NCBI GenBank assembly: GCA_947085325.1
Contig: CAMTVY010000015.1
Span: 1-64,000, forward strand
DNA length: 64,000 nt
Direction of reading: 5' to 3'
Origin: JAQBXX01 sp947085325
GTDB lineage: Bacteria > Pseudomonadota > Gammaproteobacteria > SURF-13
Shown: piece by piece, positions 49,657-58,737 of the stretch
How the letters are laid out: the number at the start of each line of letters is the position of its first letter
How positions within the stretch are numbered: position 1 is the first letter of the stretch
The notes under the pieces: model-generated
Seen by the model: the letters and a program-made list of their open reading frames with translations, nothing else
What the model was told of the DNA's origin: nothing
Database searches by the model: none
Program-made: the position numbers and the translations under genes

Positions 49657-50510
49657 AGCTTGTCATCGTTACCGGGCTTTCGGGCTCCGGTAAAAGCACC
49701 GCCCTGCAGTCGCTCGAAGACCTGGGCTACTACTGCATCGACAACCTGCCGGTCAGCCTGCTGCCTGCCTTTGCCGCGCAACTGGCAAAAGAGATGCAGC
49801 ATGGGTATGAGAATGCTGCGGTCGGTATCGACGCCCGCACCCTCGCGGATGACCTGCAGCTCGTGCCGCAGCTGCTGGAAGAAATTTCGCACAGCGGTCT
49901 GCTGTGCGAAATGGTGTTCCTGGATGCCGACGACAAGATACTGCTCAAGCGTTTCAGTGAAACACGGCGCAAGCATCCGCTGTCGCGCTTAGGCATGCCG
50001 CTGGCCGAGGCCATCGCCTATGAGCGCAGATTGCTGACGTCCATGTTCACGCATGCGAGCATCAATCTCGATACCAGTGACACCAATCTGCATCAGTTGC
50101 GGGAGTTGATACGTAGCCGGATGGGCAAGACAGGGCGCAGTGTCATGGCGGTGCTGTTCCTGTCTTTCGCCTACAAAAAGGGCATACCAGCGGATGCCGA
50201 TTTCGTGTTTGACCTGCGCTGCCTGCCCAATCCGCACTGGCAGCAGGCGCTGCGCCCATTGAGCGGGTTGGATGTCCCGGTTGCGGCCTATCTGGACGAG
50301 CAACCCCGGGTCGGGCAAATGCGTGCCGAGCTGGTAACCTTTCTCGAACACTGGGCGCCTGCTTTCGAGGCGGAGAATCGCAGTTATATGACGGTGGCGC
50401 TGGGGTGTACCGGCGGCCAGCACCGTTCGGTGTATATGGCGCAATGTCTTGCCGATCATTTCAGCAAAATGCGCGATAATGTGCAGGTGCGACATCGAGA
50501 CCTCACATGA
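49653..50510 (+). CDS. rapZ: RNase adaptor protein RapZ
   Basis: The 285-residue RNA-binding P-loop protein has Walker A GLSGSGKSTALQSLEDLGYYCIDNLP and the C-terminal CTGGQHRSVYMAQCLADHF. In E. coli RapZ brings the small RNA GlmZ to RNase E to control amino-sugar synthesis. GGGGGAG precedes the ATG at 49653. It overlaps hprK and the next gene by 4 nt each. Confidence 0.95.
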   Translation: MKLVIVTGLSGSGKSTALQSLEDLGYYCIDNLPVSLLPAFAAQLAKEMQHGYENAAVGIDARTLADDLQLVPQLLEEISHSGLLCEMVFLDADDKILLKRFSETRRKHPLSRLGMPLAEAIAYERRLLTSMFTHASINLDTSDTNLHQLRELIRSRMGKTGRSVMAVLFLSFAYKKGIPADADFVFDLRCLPNPHWQQALRPLSGLDVPVAAYLDEQPRVGQMRAELVTFLEHWAPAFEAENRSYMTVALGCTGGQHRSVYMAQCLADHFSKMRDNVQVRHRDLT

Positions 50511-50908
50511 CCATCGGCCTGCTGATCATCACCCACAACCACATTGGCGATGACCTGATCGCCACAGCCACGGCCATGCTGGGCCTGTGTCCGTTGTCCA
50601 CCGAAGCGCTCGCGGTCACGCAGAACGCCGATCCGGAGGCCACCTTGCGCAAGGCACGGCAATGCGTCGAGACGCTCGATCAGGGTAATGGTGTACTGGT
50701 GCTGACTGATATCTACGGCTCCACGCCGAGTAATATCGCCTGCCAGCTGATTGAGGGCGAGCGTGTGCAGGTGGTGTCCGGTGTCAATCTGCCGATGCTG
50801 ATCCGCATCCTGAATTATCCGCAGCTCAGTCTGCCGGAACTGACGGAAAAAGCCCTCTCCGGCGGCAGGGATGGTGTGTTGTGCTGCAATCCTGAGTGCG
50901 GAGGATAG
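50507..50908 (+). CDS. PTS EIIA component, mannose-type fold
   Basis: The 133-residue EIIA-Man domain carries LLIITHNHIG, with the phosphorylatable His at about position 10, and TDIYGSTPSNIA, the second active-site loop. No EIIB, EIIC or EIID genes accompany it, so it is a regulatory orphan rather than a sugar importer, as in other proteobacteria with HprK. It lies between rapZ and ptsH. Confidence 0.88.
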   Translation: MTIGLLIITHNHIGDDLIATATAMLGLCPLSTEALAVTQNADPEATLRKARQCVETLDQGNGVLVLTDIYGSTPSNIACQLIEGERVQVVSGVNLPMLIRILNYPQLSLPELTEKALSGGRDGVLCCNPECGG

Positions 50909-50911
50909 GCG

Positions 50912-51181
50912 TTGCTGCGGCGTGAGGTGGTCATCTGCAACAAGCTCGGACTGCACGCCCGCGCGGCGGCGAAGTTTGTCACCTTGGCGGCACAATTTAC
51001 GTGTGAAGTGCGATTGGAGCGCGGTGGGCGCGAGGTCAATGGCAAAAGCATCATGGGCGTGATGATGTTGGCGGCGAGCCAGGGTACCCAGCTGCACCTC
51101 GTTGCCTCCGGCGCGGACGAGCTGCTTGCGCTGGAGCAGCTGGAACAGCTCATCGGCGAGCGGTTTGGCGAGACCGATTGA
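50912..51181 (+). CDS. ptsH: HPr phosphocarrier protein
   Basis: The 89-residue HPr has the active-site His in CNKLGLHARAAAKF and the regulatory Ser in GKSIMGVMML, the target of HprK. The start is TTG at 50912, with GGAGG at about 50900 giving a normal spacing; no ATG or GTG fits. The usual next gene, ptsI/ptsP for enzyme I, is absent and corA follows instead. Confidence 0.92.
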   Translation: MLRREVVICNKLGLHARAAAKFVTLAAQFTCEVRLERGGREVNGKSIMGVMMLAASQGTQLHLVASGADELLALEQLEQLIGERFGETD

Positions 51182-51293
51182 AACGGACATTATGTGTCAA
51201 CAAAAGCGGCGTAACTGCCGCTAAAGTATTGCCTCACCTGCGCGGGCCGCTTACCATGACGCGAGCAAGCGGCGACACTGCATTGTGCGACAG

Positions 51294-51330
51294 ACAGTCT
51301 GTTTCCAGCAGGGCGCCAGCAACAGACTGT
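51294..51330 (+). promoter_or_regulatory. 10-bp stem-loop upstream of corA
   Basis: ACAGTCTGTT (51294-51303) and AACAGACTGT (51321-51330) are perfect complements around a 17-nt loop. The left arm is also part of ACAGACAGTCTGT, a local palindrome. It lies 28 nt before the corA ATG in a 177-nt gap, so it could be a leader hairpin or a pair of operator half-sites. A weaker hairpin, AGCGGC/GCCGCT, lies just after ptsH. Confidence 0.5.
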
Positions 51331-51358
51331 ATCCCAGAGCACTACCAGGGTAGAGCAC

Positions 51359-52306
51359 ATGATTACCACATTTGTACTGCATGAGGGGCGTCTGGAGCAG
51401 CGGCAGATAGGCGGCATGGACGAGCTTGATCGCCAGGCGCTGTGGGTGGACATTGTCCAGCCTACAGAAGCCGAGCTTGCCTGGGTGCAACAGGTCTATA
51501 ATCAGGCCTTGCCCACGCCGGACGAGGTCGCCGAGATTGAGGCCAGCGCACGCTTTTACCAGGATGAAGACGGTCTCCATATCCACTCCTATTTTCTGCA
51601 TGACTTCGAGGATCGTGCGCGCAACATCACGGTGGCTTTTACCCTGAATCAGGGGCGGCTGTTCACGCTGCACGACGAAGATTTGCTCACCTTTCGCGTC
51701 TATCGTATGCGTGCTCGCCGTCAGGCCGGGCTGGCGGATGATGCCATGACGATCATGCTCAACCTGTTCGAGACCAAAGTGGAGCGCCTGGCGGATACGC
51801 TGGAGCGGTTGCAGGCCGATCTTGAGGTGCTGAGCCAGACGGTGTTCAGCACTGCGGAGAAAGACATGGGGGTGGTGCTCACGCGCATTGCGGCGAGTGA
51901 AGACATGAATGGCACAGCCCGCCTCAGCATGATGGACAAACAGCGTACGCTGTCATTTCTGCTGCGGCGCGGTGATTTCAGCGCCGTGCAGACACAGCAG
52001 CTGCGGGAAATTCTCAAGGATATCGAATCGCTCATCGCGCATTCTGCCTTTCTGTATGAAAAGGTAAACCTGTTGATGGACGCCGGCATGGGAATGATCA
52101 ATATCGAGCAGAACAAGATCATCAAGATATTCTCGATTGCGGCGGTGGTGTTTCTGCCGCCGACCCTGGTCGCCAGTATCTACGGCATGAACTTCAGGCT
52201 CATGCCGGAGCTGGGCTGGGAGTGGGGATATCCTATGGCCATTGTGTTGATGGTTCTGTTTGGTGCTGCGCCCTACTGGTATTTCAAGCGCAAGGGCTGG
52301 CTGTAG
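51359..52306 (+). CDS. corA: CorA-family magnesium/cobalt transporter
   Basis: The 315-residue protein has a large cytoplasmic alpha/beta and helical N-terminal domain and two C-terminal transmembrane helices (about 255-275 and 290-308). The selectivity motif YGMNF follows the first helix. It takes up Mg2+ or exports other divalent ions; the closing KRKGWL is typical. It lies between the PTS genes and a signalling gene and is probably transcribed alone. Confidence 0.93.
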   Translation: MITTFVLHEGRLEQRQIGGMDELDRQALWVDIVQPTEAELAWVQQVYNQALPTPDEVAEIEASARFYQDEDGLHIHSYFLHDFEDRARNITVAFTLNQGRLFTLHDEDLLTFRVYRMRARRQAGLADDAMTIMLNLFETKVERLADTLERLQADLEVLSQTVFSTAEKDMGVVLTRIAASEDMNGTARLSMMDKQRTLSFLLRRGDFSAVQTQQLREILKDIESLIAHSAFLYEKVNLLMDAGMGMINIEQNKIIKIFSIAAVVFLPPTLVASIYGMNFRLMPELGWEWGYPMAIVLMVLFGAAPYWYFKRKGWL

Positions 52307-52352
52307 CCGACACCGTTTCTGTCCGTCTTTCTGTAAACAGGTAGCTGAACTT

Positions 52353-53588
52353 ATGCCCAATGCCTTTCTCGCCCGGCAGCCGATCTATGACCGTGCGCTT
52401 GACGTGATCGGTTACGAGCTGCTGTTTCGCAGTGGTGAGAGTGGGCATGCGGACTTCGCCGACGCCGACCAGGCGACGTCGCAGGTCATGCTCAATGTTT
52501 TCATGGAAATTGGCCTGGAAAATATCGTCGGTGAACACTTGGCCTTCTTCAACCTCACGCATGCTTTTATTGTCGGCCACTACAGGTTGCCGTTTCCGCC
52601 TGGCCGGGGTTGCCTTGAGATACTGGAGAGTGTCGCGATGGATGATGCCGTGGTGGCAGCAGTACGCCACCTTTCGAGCCAGGGTTATACGATAGTGCTG
52701 GATGATTTTGTCTATCACGAGACGTTGCGTCCGTTGGTGGAAATCGCAGACATTATAAAAATCGACGTACTGGCGCAGGGTCATGCCGAGGTGCAGCGCG
52801 ATGTCAGTTTGTTGCGCAAGTACGGGGCCAAGCTGCTGGCGGAAAAGGTGGAAACCCAGGAGATGCTCGATTTTTGCCGCGAGCTGGGATTTGATTATTA
52901 TCAGGGTTATTTCTTCTGCAAGCCCAAGGTTATTTCTGGCAGCCGCATGCCGGCCAATCGAATCGCCGCCTTGCAGTTGCTTGCCGGGTTGCAGAACCCG
53001 GATATCAGCGTGACCGAGCTGGAAACCTTGGTGGAGCGCGATGTCACCATGAGCTACAAGTTGATGCGCTGCATCAACTCGGCGTTTTACAGTCTGCCGC
53101 GCAAGGTGGAGTCGATCCGGCAGGCTATCATCATCCTGGGTAGCCAGTGGTTGAGAACCTGGGTGAGCCTCATGGTGCTTACCAATATTGACGATAAGCC
53201 GCGTGAGTTGCTGGTCACGGCGATGGTGCGTGCCAAGATGTGCGAGTTGCTGGCAACGGCGGCGGGGCAAAAAGGATCAGAGCGTTTCTTCGTTGCGGGG
53301 CTGTTTTCGGTGCTGGATGCCCTGATGGACAGGCCGCTGGAGGACCTGCTCAAGATGTTGCCGCTGGCGGATGAGGTGAGTAATGCGCTGCTGCATTATC
53401 AAGGGCCGATCGGCAAGACGCTGAAGTGCGTGCTTGCCTATGACCGCGGGCAGTGGGATGACGTGCATTGTCCGGTCATGGATACTGCCGGCGTCGCCCA
53501 GGCCTATCTCGATTCCGTCGCATGGGCGGAGCAGGTGGGGCAGGCGTTGCTACTTGAGAATGATGCGCCGCCCGTCGCCCGCCGTTGA
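52353..53588 (+). CDS. EAL-HDOD (YuxH-type) signalling protein
   Basis: The 411-residue protein has an N-terminal EAL-type domain (about 3-195) in which the active-site motif reads GYELLFR, so diguanylate phosphodiesterase activity is doubtful. A C-terminal HDOD domain follows (about 200-400). YuxH/CdgJ-type proteins affect motility and type IV pili in some gammaproteobacteria. It starts at the ATG at 52353; the frame is open upstream into corA. Confidence 0.88.
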   Translation: MPNAFLARQPIYDRALDVIGYELLFRSGESGHADFADADQATSQVMLNVFMEIGLENIVGEHLAFFNLTHAFIVGHYRLPFPPGRGCLEILESVAMDDAVVAAVRHLSSQGYTIVLDDFVYHETLRPLVEIADIIKIDVLAQGHAEVQRDVSLLRKYGAKLLAEKVETQEMLDFCRELGFDYYQGYFFCKPKVISGSRMPANRIAALQLLAGLQNPDISVTELETLVERDVTMSYKLMRCINSAFYSLPRKVESIRQAIIILGSQWLRTWVSLMVLTNIDDKPRELLVTAMVRAKMCELLATAAGQKGSERFFVAGLFSVLDALMDRPLEDLLKMLPLADEVSNALLHYQGPIGKTLKCVLAYDRGQWDDVHCPVMDTAGVAQAYLDSVAWAEQVGQALLLENDAPPVARR

Positions 53589-53608
53589 CCGATGTGCGGA
53601 TGATGCCC

Positions 53609-54541
53609 ATGAGTGATGATGCCCTGATCCGTGTTGAGCATGTGTGGCGCTACTACAGTGGGCTCTGCGCCCTGCAGGATGTGAGCTTTGAGGTGCTGCG
53701 CGGCGAGGTGCTGGGCTTTCTCGGCCCCAATGGCGCCGGCAAGTCCACCACCATGCAGATTATCAGCGGCAATCTGGCGCCCACGCGCGGGCGGGTGTGG
53801 ATCAATGGCATAGATATCCTGGACGAGCCCAGACGTGCCAAGGCACATATTGGTTTTCTGCCCGAGTTGCCGCCGCTTTACCGCGAGCTTACGGTAGACG
53901 AGTACCTGCAATATTGCGCGCGCCTGCACCACATTCCGCGGCCACACGAGCGCGCCGCACTCGATACCGCCAAACAGCGCTGCGGGCTTGCCGCCGTAGG
54001 CCGGCGTCTGATTGGCAACCTGTCCAAGGGCTATCGCCAGCGGGTGGGTATCGCGCAGGCCATACTGCATATGCCGGCCGTGGTAATACTCGATGAGCCC
54101 ACGGCTGGCCTCGATCCGAACCAGATTCATGAGATGCGCCTGCTGATCCGTGAGCTGAGCGCCGAGCATAGTGTCATTCTTTCTACGCACATCCTGTCTG
54201 AGGTGCAGGCGGTGTGCGATCGGGTGCAGATCATCCATCGCGGCGAACTGGTGCTGAAAGACAGCATTGAAGGCCTTGTGCGCCGCATGCAGGGCGCCAG
54301 CCTGCGCGTCGGCTTGCGCTGTCCGCCCGCGCTGCCGGTGCTGGAGGCCATTGCCGGGGTGCAGGGTGCCGAGCTGCTTGAGGACGGTGCTGTGCGCCTG
54401 TATTGCAGTGGGCAGGAGGTGGCCGAGATGCTGGCAATGCATGCGGCGGAACAGGGCTGGGGGCTGTATGAACTCAGCCCTGAACGACTGTCGCTGGAGC
54501 AGGTATTCATGGAGCTTACACGCAGCGAGCAGGCGGCCTGA
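53609..54541 (+). CDS. ABC transporter ATPase, GldA-like
   Basis: The 310-residue ATPase has Walker A GPNGAGKSTT, signature LSKGYRQRVGIAQA and Walker B VVILDEPTAGLDP. The C-terminal extension (about 225-310) is as in ABC-2 exporters. It is the first gene of a four-gene set with a permease, a GldG-type protein and a DUF4340 protein. Several ATGs (53600, 53603, 53609) are possible; the last gives the tightest fit. Confidence 0.88.
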   Translation: MSDDALIRVEHVWRYYSGLCALQDVSFEVLRGEVLGFLGPNGAGKSTTMQIISGNLAPTRGRVWINGIDILDEPRRAKAHIGFLPELPPLYRELTVDEYLQYCARLHHIPRPHERAALDTAKQRCGLAAVGRRLIGNLSKGYRQRVGIAQAILHMPAVVILDEPTAGLDPNQIHEMRLLIRELSAEHSVILSTHILSEVQAVCDRVQIIHRGELVLKDSIEGLVRRMQGASLRVGLRCPPALPVLEAIAGVQGAELLEDGAVRLYCSGQEVAEMLAMHAAEQGWGLYELSPERLSLEQVFMELTRSEQAA

Positions 54542-55296
54542 TGGCAATCGCGACCATAGCTGCACGTGAATTCAAGAGCCTGTTTCTGTCACCACTGGCA
54601 TGGACGATGCTGGCCGTGGTGCAGGTCATCATCGCCTACATGTTTCTGATCCAGCTGGACGCCTTCGTGCAGTTGCAGCCGCAACTCGCCGCGCGCGAGG
54701 GCGCCCCCGGACTGACCGACATCGTGATTGCACCGCTGTTTGGCAATGCCGCTATTGTGTTGCTGCTGGTGGCGCCCCTGCTCACCATGCGCCTGATCAG
54801 CGAAGAACGGCGCTCGCAAAGCCTGGCCTTGCTGTTCAGCGCGCCCGTATCGATGACCGCAATCATTCTCGGAAAATATACCGGTATCGTCGCGTTTTTC
54901 TTCGTCATGCTGGCGCTGATTGTGCTGATGCCGCTGACGCTGCTGCTCAGCGGCAATGCCATCGACGTGGGAAAGTTCGTCGCCGGCGTGATGGGGCTGG
55001 CGCTCATGATTGCAAGCTTCGCCGCGCTGGGTCTGTTCATGTCAGCGCTGACCAGTTATCCGGGCGTGGCTGCCGTCAGCAGTTTCGGGGTGTTGCTGCT
55101 GCTGTGGATTATCGACTGGGCCGGTGACAAGGGGGCGACGGGCGGGTTGTTTGGTTATCTCTCGCTGGTGCGGCATTACGAATCATTTCTCAAGGGCGTA
55201 TTCAACAGCGCGGACGTGCTCTACTACCTGCTGTTCATCATCACCTTTCTGGTGCTGGCTATCAGGCGTCTCGACGCCGACCGGCTGCAAGACTGA
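54541..55296 (+). CDS. ABC-2 permease, GldF-like
   Basis: The 251-residue membrane protein has six predicted helices and starts MAIATIAAREFKSLFLSPLAW, a common ABC-2 permease start. Its ATG overlaps the stop of the ATPase gene (TGATG). It forms the membrane part of the same system; the substrate is unknown. Confidence 0.88.
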   Translation: MAIATIAAREFKSLFLSPLAWTMLAVVQVIIAYMFLIQLDAFVQLQPQLAAREGAPGLTDIVIAPLFGNAAIVLLLVAPLLTMRLISEERRSQSLALLFSAPVSMTAIILGKYTGIVAFFFVMLALIVLMPLTLLLSGNAIDVGKFVAGVMGLALMIASFAALGLFMSALTSYPGVAAVSSFGVLLLLWIIDWAGDKGATGGLFGYLSLVRHYESFLKGVFNSADVLYYLLFIITFLVLAIRRLDADRLQD

Positions 55297-55305
55297 TTCG
55301 GCACC

Positions 55306-56691
55306 ATGCAGGTCACACCCAAATCCCAACTCCAGATCAGGCTGCAAAACATCGCCTTTGTGGTGCTGTTCCTTGGTGTCATGGGCCTGCTCGCGTGGCT
55401 CAGTACGCGTTATGTCTATCAGGCGGACTGGACCGCAGGCGCGCGTAACACGCTGTCGGCGACCAGCCAGTCACTGCTCAAGGAACTGGACGGGGCGGTG
55501 CATATCACGGCTTACGCACGCGAGGACGCCGTACTGCGCAAACGCATCAGCGAACTACTGGCACGCTACCAGCGTTACAAGCCGGATTTGCAGCTGGACT
55601 TCATCAACCCCGATAGTGCGCCCGAGCAAACGCGCGCACTAAACATCACCGTGGATGGCGAGCTGGTGATAGAAAGCGGCGGGCGCGTTGAAAACCTGCG
55701 CGAGCTGTCAGAGCAGGCGCTGACTAATGCGTTGGTGCGGGTGTCGCGTCCGGGAGGGCGCAGCCTGGTGTTTCTCTCCGGCCACGGCGAACGTGACCCG
55801 CACGGCGAGGCCAATCATGACCTCAGCCTGTGGGCGCGGCAACTGGAGAGCAAAGGTATCAAGGTACAAACGCTCAACCTCGGCATCAATCCGCAGATCC
55901 CGGATCAGACCACGGTGCTGGTGATTGCGGCACCGCAGACCGACGTGCTGCCGGGCGAGGTGAAACTGCTGCAAGACTATGTCAGGCGCGGGGGTAAGCT
56001 GCTGTGGCTGGCCGAGCCGGAGCCGTTGCATGGTCTCAGGCCGCTGGCCGAGCAGTTGGGCGTAGAGTTTGTCCCCGGCGTCATCGTCGACCCCAGCGCG
56101 CAATTGCTCGGCGTAAGCCAGCCCGGGTTTGTGCTGGTGGCGGAGTACGGGGCACATCCGATCACACGTGATTTTCGCAACCTCACCCTGTTCCCGCGCG
56201 CGCAGGGTATCGACTGGAAGGCAGGGAATCCAGGGCAGCCCGCAGACTGGCGTGGCGCTGGGTTTCTGGTGACAGGCGAGAGCAGCTGGGCCGAAACCGG
56301 CCCGCTCAGCGGTGCCATAGCCCTTACGCCGGACGCGGCTGACATGCGTGGCCCGCTCAGTCTCGGATGGGCGCTGGTGCGCGAGGTGGACGAGGCGGCT
56401 GCGGCTGCGCGGGAGCAGCCCGAACAACGCATCGTGGTCATCGGCGACGGCGACTTTCTCTCCAATACCTATCTTGGCAACGGCGGCAATCTTGATCTTG
56501 GCCTGCGGCTGGTCAACTGGCTGGCAGAGGATGACAGTCTGATAGCCATTCGCGCCACCACCGCGCCCGATACCACCTTGAATCTGTCGCCCACGGCTTC
56601 GCTGCTGATCGGAATCGGCCTGTTATTTATAGTGCCGCTGGCGCTGCTTGCCGGCGGGTTGTTGATCTGGCTGCGGCGGCGCAGGCGCTAA
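55306..56691 (+). CDS. GldG-like ABC auxiliary protein
   Basis: The 461-residue protein has an N-terminal transmembrane helix (about 18-38), a large extracytoplasmic region (SLVFLSGHGERDPHGEANHDLS) and a second helix near the C-terminus (about 430-452). It matches the ABC_transp_aux (GldG) family, which accompanies GldA/GldF in gliding bacteria. In non-gliding proteobacteria it is of unknown role. Confidence 0.85.
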   Translation: MQVTPKSQLQIRLQNIAFVVLFLGVMGLLAWLSTRYVYQADWTAGARNTLSATSQSLLKELDGAVHITAYAREDAVLRKRISELLARYQRYKPDLQLDFINPDSAPEQTRALNITVDGELVIESGGRVENLRELSEQALTNALVRVSRPGGRSLVFLSGHGERDPHGEANHDLSLWARQLESKGIKVQTLNLGINPQIPDQTTVLVIAAPQTDVLPGEVKLLQDYVRRGGKLLWLAEPEPLHGLRPLAEQLGVEFVPGVIVDPSAQLLGVSQPGFVLVAEYGAHPITRDFRNLTLFPRAQGIDWKAGNPGQPADWRGAGFLVTGESSWAETGPLSGAIALTPDAADMRGPLSLGWALVREVDEAAAAAREQPEQRIVVIGDGDFLSNTYLGNGGNLDLGLRLVNWLAEDDSLIAIRATTAPDTTLNLSPTASLLIGIGLLFIVPLALLAGGLLIWLRRRRR

Positions 56692-56694
56692 GCC

Positions 56695-57582
56695 ATGACG
56701 CCCCGTAATGGGCTGAATCTGGTATTGCTCGGCGGCGTGCTGCTGCTGGTACTGGTGGTTGTGTATCAACCCGGCCTGCAACAACCGCCGCCGCTGGAAC
56801 AGTTGACGACGCTGGTGCCGGCGCAGATTACCCGGATACGCATTGAGCGCAGTGCGGGCGACACCATCCTGCTCGAAAAAGAATCGTCAGGCTGGGTGTT
56901 GCAGGCCCCGGTGGCGATGCCTGCCAACAACTTTCGTGTCGAGGCGGTATTACAGACGGCCCAGGCCCCGGTGCATGCGCGCATGCAGGCGGCAGAGGTG
57001 TCACTGGCCGAGTTCAAACTGGACCAGCCGCGCGCGCGGCTGTGGCTCGATACCACCGGGATCGCCTTTGGCGGTACCGAGCCGCTCAGTGGCCGCCGCT
57101 ACGTGCAGACCGGCGACAGTGTGGCGCTCATTACCGATACCGGTTACTTCGATCTGGTCGGGGAGTTTACGGCGTTTGCCGATACGGCACTGCTGGCGGC
57201 GGATGCCCGCCTGATCCAGATCGATCTTCCCGCCTTGCGTCTGGTGCGGTTGCGTGAAGGCGGCTGGATGCAGGCCCCCAATCGCGCCCAAATGCCGCCT
57301 GCGCCAGATATCTCGATGGACATGATAAACGCCTTGCACGACGCCTGGCGTTTAGTGCGCGCCGTGCAGGTGAGGCCTTATGTGGCTGCGGAGCATGAAT
57401 CTGCGGCGGCGGACGAGGTCGTGTTTATCAGTGTAGAGGGCGCGGAGGCGCCGCTGCGCTTCGATATCCTGAGCCGTGCGCCGGAACTGGTGCTGGCGCG
57501 GGCCGACCTCGGTGTCCAGTATCGCCTTCCGGGTGCCGCCGCCGAGCGCCTGTTCAGCCTCAGCGCCCACAGCGCACGTTGA
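56695..57582 (+). CDS. DUF4340 membrane-anchored protein
   Basis: The 295-residue protein has one N-terminal helix (about 7-25) and a long extracytoplasmic beta-rich region (ESSGWVLQAPVAMPANNFRVE), typical of DUF4340. It is almost always linked to GldG-type proteins. It follows the GldG-like gene by 3 nt and mutM by 3 nt, so all five may share a transcript. Confidence 0.82.
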   Translation: MTPRNGLNLVLLGGVLLLVLVVVYQPGLQQPPPLEQLTTLVPAQITRIRIERSAGDTILLEKESSGWVLQAPVAMPANNFRVEAVLQTAQAPVHARMQAAEVSLAEFKLDQPRARLWLDTTGIAFGGTEPLSGRRYVQTGDSVALITDTGYFDLVGEFTAFADTALLAADARLIQIDLPALRLVRLREGGWMQAPNRAQMPPAPDISMDMINALHDAWRLVRAVQVRPYVAAEHESAAADEVVFISVEGAEAPLRFDILSRAPELVLARADLGVQYRLPGAAAERLFSLSAHSAR

Positions 57583-57585
57583 GCA

Positions 57586-58401
57586 ATGCCGGAGCTGCCG
57601 GAGGTCGAGACTACGCGGCGCGGTGTTGCGCGTTATTGCGCAGGGAAAAGGGTTGTCCGCGTCGTGGTGCGGGATGCCCGGCTGCGCTGGCCGGTGCCGC
57701 AGGCACTGGTGCGCCAGTTGCCGGGGCAGGTGATTGAGGCCGTCGAGCGGCGTGGAAAATACCTGCTGCTGCGTACCCAGGCCGGCACGCTGATCATGCA
57801 CCTTGGCATGTCAGGCAGTCTGCACGTGGTGCCCACGGCGACACGTGTGCAGAAACATGACCATCTCGACATCGTGCTCGATGACCAAACCTGCCTGCGG
57901 CTGCGCGATCCACGCCGCTTCGGAGCGGCGCTCTGGACGATCCATGAGCCACTGCTGCATCCCTTGCTGAGCAAGCTCGGCCCGGAACCGCTGGACGAGC
58001 ACTTCCATGCGGCCTATCTGTATCGGCGTGCGCAGGGACGTCGCGCGGCGATCAAGCAGTTTATTATGGACAGCCATGTGGTGGTCGGTGTGGGTAACAT
58101 CTATGCCAATGAGGCCTTGTTTGGCGCAGGCATCCGTCCCGGACGTGCCGCCGGCAGTCTCTCGCGTGCGCGCTGTGAGCGTCTGGTGCAAGCGATCCGG
58201 CAGGTATTGCAGCAGGCGCTGGCGCACGGCGGCACTACGCTGCGCGATTTTCGCAACAGCGACGGCACGCCCGGCTACTTTCAGCAACAGCTCAGCGTGT
58301 ACGGACGTGCCGGACTGCCCTGCCCGGTCTGTGGGCGGTCAGTGCAGCTGGTCAGGCAGGGGCAGCGCGCCACCTATTATTGTGCGCGATGCCAGCGTTA
58401 G
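57586..58401 (+). CDS. mutM: formamidopyrimidine-DNA glycosylase
   Basis: Removes 8-oxoguanine and formamidopyrimidines from DNA. The N-terminal PELPEVETTRRG provides the catalytic Pro and Glu after Met removal. The helix-two-turn-helix and the C-terminal zinc finger CPVCGRSVQ ... CARCQR are intact. The product is 271 residues. Confidence 0.97.
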   Translation: MPELPEVETTRRGVARYCAGKRVVRVVVRDARLRWPVPQALVRQLPGQVIEAVERRGKYLLLRTQAGTLIMHLGMSGSLHVVPTATRVQKHDHLDIVLDDQTCLRLRDPRRFGAALWTIHEPLLHPLLSKLGPEPLDEHFHAAYLYRRAQGRRAAIKQFIMDSHVVVGVGNIYANEALFGAGIRPGRAAGSLSRARCERLVQAIRQVLQQALAHGGTTLRDFRNSDGTPGYFQQQLSVYGRAGLPCPVCGRSVQLVRQGQRATYYCARCQR

Positions 58402-58464
58402 TCGCCGCGTTGGGCGCAAACCAGCACCTGCACCAGGTGGAGCATAATGAGCGGGGAGGGTCGA

Positions 58465-58492
58465 GATGCGAGCATTCCGCAATGCCCGCATC
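58465..58492. promoter_or_regulatory. inverted repeat between mutM and the cold-shock gene
   Basis: GATGCGAGCATT and AATGCCCGCATC form a 12-bp stem with one mismatch and a CCGC loop in the 132-nt convergent gap. No T tract follows on either side, so it is a weak or factor-assisted terminator candidate. The rest of the gap holds no visible gene. Confidence 0.45.
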
Positions 58493-58533
58493 CGGGTTAC
58501 GGAGTTATGGTTTTTATTTTAAAGGTTCAGCGA

Positions 58534-58737
58534 CTACTTGATGACCACCTTGGTGGCCTGCATCCCTTTGGGGCCGCGGGTGGCTTCAAACTCCACCTGT
58601 TGGCCTTCGGCCAGCGACTTGAATCCTTCGCCCTGCACAGTGGAGTAGTGTACGAAGATATCATCGCCACCGTCAGTGGGCGAGATGAATCCGAAGCCTT
58701 TAGAGTCGTTAAACCATTTCACAGTACCATTTTTCAT
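58534..58737 (-). CDS. cold-shock-domain protein
   Basis: The 67-residue CspA-family single-strand nucleic acid-binding protein has RNP1 KGFGFI and RNP2 DIFVHY. The start at 58737 (MKNGTVKWFNDSKGFGF) is preferred; six residues upstream are optional. An AT-rich leader of about 100 nt precedes it, with a TTGATG -35 and a TATTAA -10 candidate near 58800-58830, consistent with cold-shock regulation. Confidence 0.93.
   Translation of the reverse strand: MKNGTVKWFNDSKGFGFISPTDGGDDIFVHYSTVQGEGFKSLAEGQQVEFEATRGPKGMQATKVVIK

Noticed and set aside
51178..51384. Short open frame between ptsH and corA
   Set aside because: It overlaps the end of ptsH and the corA start, has no ribosome site or recognisable protein, and includes the stem-loop.
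53609..56691. GldA/F/G-like genes taken as evidence for gliding motility
   Set aside because: Related sets are common in non-gliding proteobacteria and no other gliding genes are visible.
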